This document shows positions 59,591 through 64,000 of a stretch of DNA of 64,000 nucleotides, piece by piece (within the stretch, counting starts at the first letter, position 1; the number at the start of each line of letters is the position of its first letter). The position numbers were made by a program, and so were the translations under genes. Origin of the DNA: Geobacter sp. (GTDB lineage: Bacteria; Desulfobacterota; Desulfuromonadia; Geobacterales; Pseudopelobacteraceae). A model generated the notes under the pieces. The model was not told the origin of the DNA. It searched no databases and saw only the letters and a program-made list of their open reading frames with translations. Where the stretch lies: the NCBI GenBank assembly GCA_009684515.1, contig WKKS01000004.1, forward strand, positions 124,001 through 188,000, read 5' to 3'.

Positions 59591-59628
59591 TCCAATGCGT
59601 ATCTCGCCGTGGGTAAAGGTCTTTTTTA
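59581..59628 (+). terminator. Expression-platform terminator of the riboswitch
   Basis: AAGACCTTTATCC (59581-59593) pairs with GGGTAAAGGTCTT (59611-59623) in 13 positions including one wobble, followed by a T run. Its 5' arm overlaps the P1 strand of the aptamer, so ligand binding should block terminator formation and switch the operon on. Confidence 0.8.
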
Positions 59629-59669
59629 TTACCCTCGGCGGAAAAATATAGCGCCGGAGGTATATAAAA

Positions 59670-60536
59670 ATGATGAATCGCTTCAAGACAACTCTTCTCC
59701 TCACACTGCTGACCATGCTGCTGGTTTTCATGGGAGGCGCCCTTGGCGGCAAGGGAGGCATGATGATTGCCTTCGTCATGGCCGCTGTCATGAACTTCGG
59801 TTCCTACTGGTTTTCCGACAAGATCGTCCTGAGGATGTACAATGCCCAGGAGATCACCCGCGAAATTCACCCCTCCTTCTACGGGATGGTCGAGCGTCTG
59901 GCCGGCCGGGCCGGACTGCCGATGCCCAAGGTCTACATCATCCCGGATGCATCACCGAACGCCTTCGCCACCGGACGCAATCCCGAACATGCCGCCGTAG
60001 CCGCCACAGAGGGCGTTCTGCGCCTTCTTACCCCGGAAGAGCTGGAAGGGGTTATGGCCCATGAACTATCCCATGTCAAAAACCGCGATATACTGATATC
60101 CACCATCGCCGCCACGATTGCCGGCGCCATCTCGATGATCGGCAACATGCTGCAGTGGGGCGCCATGTTCGGCGGCGGCCGGAGAGATGACGAAGACGGT
60201 GGCGGCATGGGTGGTCTGGTCGCCACCTTGGCCATGGCGATCCTGGCCCCGATCGCCGCCATGCTGATCCAGATGGCGGTCTCCCGCTCCCGCGAGTACC
60301 TGGCGGATGCTTCCGGAGCCGAGATCTGCGGCCACCCGCTGGCTCTGGCCGGTGCGCTGCGCAAACTGCACAACCTGTCCCAGGCCATACCGCTGCATGA
60401 CGCCAGACCCGCTACGGCCCATATGTTCATTGTTAATCCGCTGACCGGCGGCGGCATGATGTCGCTTTTCTCGACCCATCCGCCGATGGAAGATCGCATT
60501 GCACGGCTGGAATCACTGGCAACCCGAACTCACTGA
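59670..60536 (+). CDS. htpX: HtpX membrane zinc metalloprotease
   Basis: A 288-aa inner-membrane protease that removes damaged membrane proteins. Two N-terminal membrane segments (residues about 5-52) precede the zinc motif [17 protein letters not shown] near residue 130. Two more hydrophobic segments follow ([40 protein letters not shown]), then [15 protein letters not shown], which supplies the third ligand Glu. The start has a GGAGG site. It is the first gene after the Mn riboswitch, so its expression is expected to depend on metal level. Confidence 0.94.
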   Translation: MMNRFKTTLLLTLLTMLLVFMGGALGGKGGMMIAFVMAAVMNFGSYWFSDKIVLRMYNAQEITREIHPSFYGMVERLAGRAGLPMPKVYIIPDASPNAFATGRNPEHAAVAATEGVLRLLTPEELEGVMAHELSHVKNRDILISTIAATIAGAISMIGNMLQWGAMFGGGRRDDEDGGGMGGLVATLAMAILAPIAAMLIQMAVSRSREYLADASGAEICGHPLALAGALRKLHNLSQAIPLHDARPATAHMFIVNPLTGGGMMSLFSTHPPMEDRIARLESLATRTH

Positions 60537-60595
60537 CAGAACAACCATAACCGCGGGACAGGCGACCGTCCCGGCAGATCACACAGGAGAAAGTC

Positions 60596-60817
60596 ATGAC
60601 TTACAGCAAGAACCATGTTTCCAAGGAACCAAAATCAACCAAAAAGAAAAGAAACCGGATCGAGCCGCTCCAGAATGTAATTTCATTGCGCATTAACGAT
60701 AATGAAAAGAAATCTCTGGAAAAGCTGACCAAGGCCACCTCAAAAAGCATTTCCGAGATCATGCGGGAAGCCATTGATCTGTGGACCTCCAAACGCCGCA
60801 GCTTGTGCATGGATTAA
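60596..60817 (+). CDS. Small ribbon-helix-helix protein
   Basis: A 73-aa protein with a basic N-terminus (KEPKSTKKKRNRI). A ribbon-helix-helix pattern follows: NVISLRINDNEKKSLEKLTKATSKSISEIMREAIDLW. Such proteins are usually DNA-binding dimers. It lies between htpX and terC in the riboswitch-controlled operon and could be a regulator of it, but this is inference. The start has a GGAGAAAG site. Confidence 0.78.
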   Translation: MTYSKNHVSKEPKSTKKKRNRIEPLQNVISLRINDNEKKSLEKLTKATSKSISEIMREAIDLWTSKRRSLCMD

Positions 60818-60849
60818 TCACTGTAATGATTTCAGGGGAGGGATTTTAA

Positions 60850-61614
60850 ATGGATTGGCTGACGGACCCGCAGGTCTGGATGGCGCTGGTGACACTGACC
60901 GCGCTGGAAATAGTACTGGGCATTGACAACATCATCTTCATCTCGATTCAGGCCGGAAAACTGCCGCTCCATCAGCAGGAAAAGGCCCGTTTGGTCGGTC
61001 TCGGTCTGGCCATGTTCATCCGCATAGGGCTGCTGTTCTCGCTGACCTGGCTGATGGGGTTGACCGCACCGCTGTTCACCGTGCTGGGCAACGAGATTTC
61101 CGGTCGCGATCTGATCCTGCTGTCGGGAGGTCTGTTCCTGATCTGGAAAAGCACGATGGAGATTCACGAGAAGCTGGAAGGTGGGGAGGGACACGCAGTT
61201 GCCGGTGCCGGTGCAACCTTCGGAGCCGTCATCGTGCAGATCCTGCTGCTGGATATCGTCTTCTCGCTGGATTCGATCATTACGGCGCTCGGCATGGCCA
61301 GCCAGCTGGCAGTCATGGTCGCAGCGGTCGTGATTGCGGTCGGCTTCATGATGCTCTTTTCAGGCAAGATCAGTGTCTTTGTTGAAAAGCATCCGACCAT
61401 CAAGATGCTTGCGCTCAGCTTTCTGCTGCTGATCGGCGTGGCGCTGATCGGCGACGGCCTCGATATGCACATACCCAAGGGTTACATCTATTTTGCGATG
61501 GCCTTCTCGGTGCTGGTGGAGATGCTGAACCTGCGCATGCGGCGGGGGACACCGGTCAAGCTGCACAATCCCTATTCGGAAGAAGCGGGTGGAGGAAATA
61601 ATACTGCAAAATAG
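60850..61614 (+). CDS. TerC family membrane protein (putative Mn exporter)
   Basis: A 254-aa TerC/YoaE-type membrane protein. LEIVLGIDNIIFISIQAGKLP has the conserved Asp-Asn pair in the first segment, and the later LLDIVFSLDSIITALGMA repeats the acidic pattern. Seven hydrophobic segments are visible. The family includes Mn2+ exporters (MeeF/Alx-like) controlled by yybP-ykoY riboswitches, and a riboswitch of that type heads this operon. The start has an AGGGGAGGG site. Confidence 0.92.
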   Translation: MDWLTDPQVWMALVTLTALEIVLGIDNIIFISIQAGKLPLHQQEKARLVGLGLAMFIRIGLLFSLTWLMGLTAPLFTVLGNEISGRDLILLSGGLFLIWKSTMEIHEKLEGGEGHAVAGAGATFGAVIVQILLLDIVFSLDSIITALGMASQLAVMVAAVVIAVGFMMLFSGKISVFVEKHPTIKMLALSFLLLIGVALIGDGLDMHIPKGYIYFAMAFSVLVEMLNLRMRRGTPVKLHNPYSEEAGGGNNTAK

Positions 61615-61671
61615 CCAGCAACTTCCGGATTGTTCTCATTTTGTAGTAAAACGCATTAAAGGGGCAATGTC

Positions 61672-64000
61672 ATGCTAAAGAAAAACAGATTAATTCTCAT
61701 ACTGATTATTGTCTCAGTGGTTTTACCGATTTTTTCGTACCTGCTGAACTTCTACTCTGACTGGCTCTTCTTCGATGAGACAGGATTTTCATCGGTATTC
61801 ACCACGACCTTGTATGCCCAGACCGGTGCCGGATTGTTCTTCGGGATTGTGTTGTCTGGTTTCGCACTGGTCAACTTTGTCCTGGCAAACCGCGCCTCAT
61901 TCCCCTATTCCGGGATGTACCTTGAGTTTGGCAATATCAAGCTGAACAGAAGCGAGGCGGTACGATTGATCAAGCCGCTCGCTGTTCTGGTTTGTGTGGC
62001 ACTGGCTCTGTTTGCCGGTCAATGGGGCGCCACGCAGTGGGAGGAAATTCTTCTTTTTACCAACAGTGTCCCGGTCGGTACCGTCGATCCGGTTATCGGC
62101 AAGGATATCGGTTTTTACCTGTTCAACCTTCCCTTCTGGGAGATGCTGAAAGGTTTTGCCGCCTTCATGCTGATTGCAAGCGCCATGCTGGTGGTGGTCG
62201 TATACTTCGTGCGTGGGGGCATCCTGCTTACGGAGCGCGGGGCGTCGATGGACGAAAGAGTCCGCCGGCATCTGGCGGTTCTGATCGCTCTGTTTGGCTG
62301 TGTAATTGCGGCCGGGTTTTATCTGGACAGCTTCAGGTTGCTCCTTTCCGATAACGCCGCTTTTTCCGGCGCAGGCTATGCCGACGTTAATTCCCGGCTG
62401 CTGACCTACCGGATCCTGACTTTCCTGACGCCCATCGCGGGGGCAATGCTGGCGGCCGGAATCTGGAAAGGAGCTTGGCGGACGGCCCTGCTACCCCCGA
62501 TTATTGTTGTGGCGCTGTATTTTATCGGTATCCGCATATACCCCGGCGTGCTCCAGAAATTCAAGGTTGCACCCAACGAACTGGCCCTTGAAACACCTTA
62601 CATCGAGAACAATATCAAGTTCACCCGTTTCGGCTACGATCTGGACAAGATTGAAACCATCCCTTTCGATGTTGACACCAGGCTTTCCGCTGCCGATATC
62701 GCCAACAACGACGCCACCATCAAAAACATCCGGCTCTGGGATCATGCCCCGCTGCTCAAGACCTACAGCCAGCTGCAGCAGATCAGGACCTACTACAAAT
62801 TTTTTGATGTGGACAACGATCGCTACAAAGTCAACGGCCAGTACAGTCAGGTCATGCTTTCGCCTCGGGAACTCTCCTACGTCGATCTCCCCAGCAAAAA
62901 CTGGATCAACGAACGCCTGATCTTCACCCACGGCAACGGCATTACCTTCGGTCCGGTCAGCCGGATCAGCAAGGAAGGTTTGCCGGAGTTTTTCGTCAAG
63001 GATATTCCGCCGGTCAGCCTGGCCGACATCAAAGTCACCAAGCCGGAAATCTACTTTGGAGAATTGTCGAACGAGTACGTGATCGTCAAGACCAGAGTGC
63101 CGGAATTCAGCTATCCGACCGCCACCGGCAACATCAATACGACCTACGCCGGCAAGGGTGGGGTGCCGATCGATTCACTCCTCAAAAAGGCACTCTTTGC
63201 CGCCAAATTCAGGACCGAAAAGATTCTGCTCTCTTCCGATATTACCGACGAGAGCCGCATCATCTACAACCGCAACATCAATGAGCGGGTCAAGACTCTG
63301 GCGCCTTTTCTCCGTTTCGATGGCGATCCGTATATGGTTGTGGACGCAAAGGGGCGGCTCAAATGGATCATCGACGCCTACACCTATTCGGACCGCCTCC
63401 CCTATTCAAAACCGCTGCGAGGGGGGATAAACTACATGCGGAACTCCGTCAAGGCGGTGGTGGATGCCTATGACGGTACGGTCAGTTTCTATATCAGCGA
63501 TCCGCAGGATGTCATGGCAAAGGTCTACAGCCGGATCTTTCCGGAACTGTTCAAGCCGCTGTCGGCCATGCCGAAGGATCTGCGCGAACATATCCGCTAC
63601 CCGCATCAGTTCCTGCAGCTGCAGGCCGCCATGTTCAACGCCTACCACATGACCGACCCGAAAGTGTTCTACAACAAGGAAAACCTCTGGCAGGTCCCGG
63701 CACTGGGGGAGAAGCCGATGGAGCCTTACTATACGATCATGAAGCTGCCGGGTGAAAAAGTGGAGGAGTACATCCTGCTGCTCCCCTTTACACCTTCCAA
63801 GCGGGACAACCTGGCGGCCTGGCTGACAGCCCGTTGTGACGGGGAGAATTACGGCAAGATCCGGGCCTATACTTTCCCGCGTGACAGGCTGATCTATGGA
63901 CCGAAACAGATTGACGCCCGCATCAATCAGGATTCCTTCATATCCCAGCAGTTGACGCTCTGGAACCAGCGCGGTTCGGAGGTTATCCGCGGCAGCCTGC
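61672..64000 (+). CDS. UPF0182 family membrane protein, C-terminus off the right edge
   Basis: A large membrane protein of the UPF0182 family, of unknown function. The first 776 residues are present. Seven or so hydrophobic segments lie in the first 300 residues, starting with LILILIIVSVVLPIFSYLLN and including FYSDWLFFDETGFSSVF. A long soluble part follows with family features (ENNIKFTRFGYDLDKIE, IRLWDHAPLLKTYSQLQQIR, YVDLPSKNWINERLIFTHG). The start has an AAAGGGG site. It follows terC by 57 nt on the same strand, so it may be on the riboswitch operon or have its own promoter. Confidence 0.9.
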   Translation, partial: MLKKNRLILILIIVSVVLPIFSYLLNFYSDWLFFDETGFSSVFTTTLYAQTGAGLFFGIVLSGFALVNFVLANRASFPYSGMYLEFGNIKLNRSEAVRLIKPLAVLVCVALALFAGQWGATQWEEILLFTNSVPVGTVDPVIGKDIGFYLFNLPFWEMLKGFAAFMLIASAMLVVVVYFVRGGILLTERGASMDERVRRHLAVLIALFGCVIAAGFYLDSFRLLLSDNAAFSGAGYADVNSRLLTYRILTFLTPIAGAMLAAGIWKGAWRTALLPPIIVVALYFIGIRIYPGVLQKFKVAPNELALETPYIENNIKFTRFGYDLDKIETIPFDVDTRLSAADIANNDATIKNIRLWDHAPLLKTYSQLQQIRTYYKFFDVDNDRYKVNGQYSQVMLSPRELSYVDLPSKNWINERLIFTHGNGITFGPVSRISKEGLPEFFVKDIPPVSLADIKVTKPEIYFGELSNEYVIVKTRVPEFSYPTATGNINTTYAGKGGVPIDSLLKKALFAAKFRTEKILLSSDITDESRIIYNRNINERVKTLAPFLRFDGDPYMVVDAKGRLKWIIDAYTYSDRLPYSKPLRGGINYMRNSVKAVVDAYDGTVSFYISDPQDVMAKVYSRIFPELFKPLSAMPKDLREHIRYPHQFLQLQAAMFNAYHMTDPKVFYNKENLWQVPALGEKPMEPYYTIMKLPGEKVEEYILLLPFTPSKRDNLAAWLTARCDGENYGKIRAYTFPRDRLIYGPKQIDARINQDSFISQQLTLWNQRGSEVIRGSL

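Overview
The window is a 64 kb chromosomal stretch, most likely from a Geobacter-like anaerobe (Desulfuromonadota/Geobacterales). This rests on gene content: HD-GYP and HEAT signalling proteins, an A-type flavoprotein, ResB/CcsA cytochrome c maturation, a TraR/DksA-type regulator, hybrid kinases and, most tellingly, hgcA-hgcB, the two genes required for anaerobic mercury methylation. Species identity is an inference.

Layout. 1-12 kb is core: fabH (cut by the left edge), a suhB-type phosphatase, a yggT-divIVA-DUF167-FKBP run, an FprA flavoprotein, a HEAT/HD-GYP signalling module, radA, and rplU-rpmA with a clear promoter and terminator. 12-23 kb holds a nuclease, a U32 peptidase, asd, leuB, an FmdB-type zinc ribbon, galU, a family-B DNA polymerase and metK. 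23-31 kb holds a secreted metalloprotease pair and a four-gene YbhGFSR-like ABC exporter operon. That operon is interrupted twice by CCACAGAG-type inverted-repeat elements, one of which carries a GxxExxY gene. 31-44.5 kb holds an OmpH-like chaperone, an acyl-ACP thioesterase, hgcB-hgcA-marR, a racemase, trmO, an aminotransferase, ahcY with an ArsR-methyltransferase regulator, a nitronate monooxygenase-type enzyme, a dksA-type gene and a GAF kinase. 44.5-50 kb is an accessory island beside tRNA-Ala(CGC): two toxin-antitoxin pairs, REP-like repeat clusters, and four gene cassettes separated by attC-like sites with no integrase in view. 50-64 kb holds an rRNA/tRNA pseudouridine synthase, a kinase / HD-GYP / binding-protein / porin operon, resB-ccsA, a yybP-ykoY-type (manganese) riboswitch ahead of htpX-RHH-terC, and a UPF0182 gene cut by the right edge.

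The most important observation is in hgcA. Its reading frame can be extended upstream from the GTG at 34818 to an ATG at 35061 that has a strong ribosome binding site. This crosses a single in-frame TGA at 34927-34929. The protein around it reads Cys-[TGA]-Gly-Pro-Pro, and the mRNA just after the TGA folds into a 7-bp hairpin with a GGC loop at a distance suitable for a bacterial SECIS element. This suggests a selenocysteine-containing HgcA. A thiol-rich MarR-type regulator overlaps the start of hgcA and has a palindromic operator in front of it, so the three genes look like one regulated unit.

Functional links visible here: metK, ahcY and the ArsR-methyltransferase regulator belong to the SAM/SAH cycle; HgcAB depends on corrinoid and methyl transfer; the Mn riboswitch couples a membrane protease and a TerC-type exporter to metal status; and several proteins (MarR, the GAF kinase, the FKBP, the small secreted protein at 56.8 kb) carry unusual cysteine clusters.
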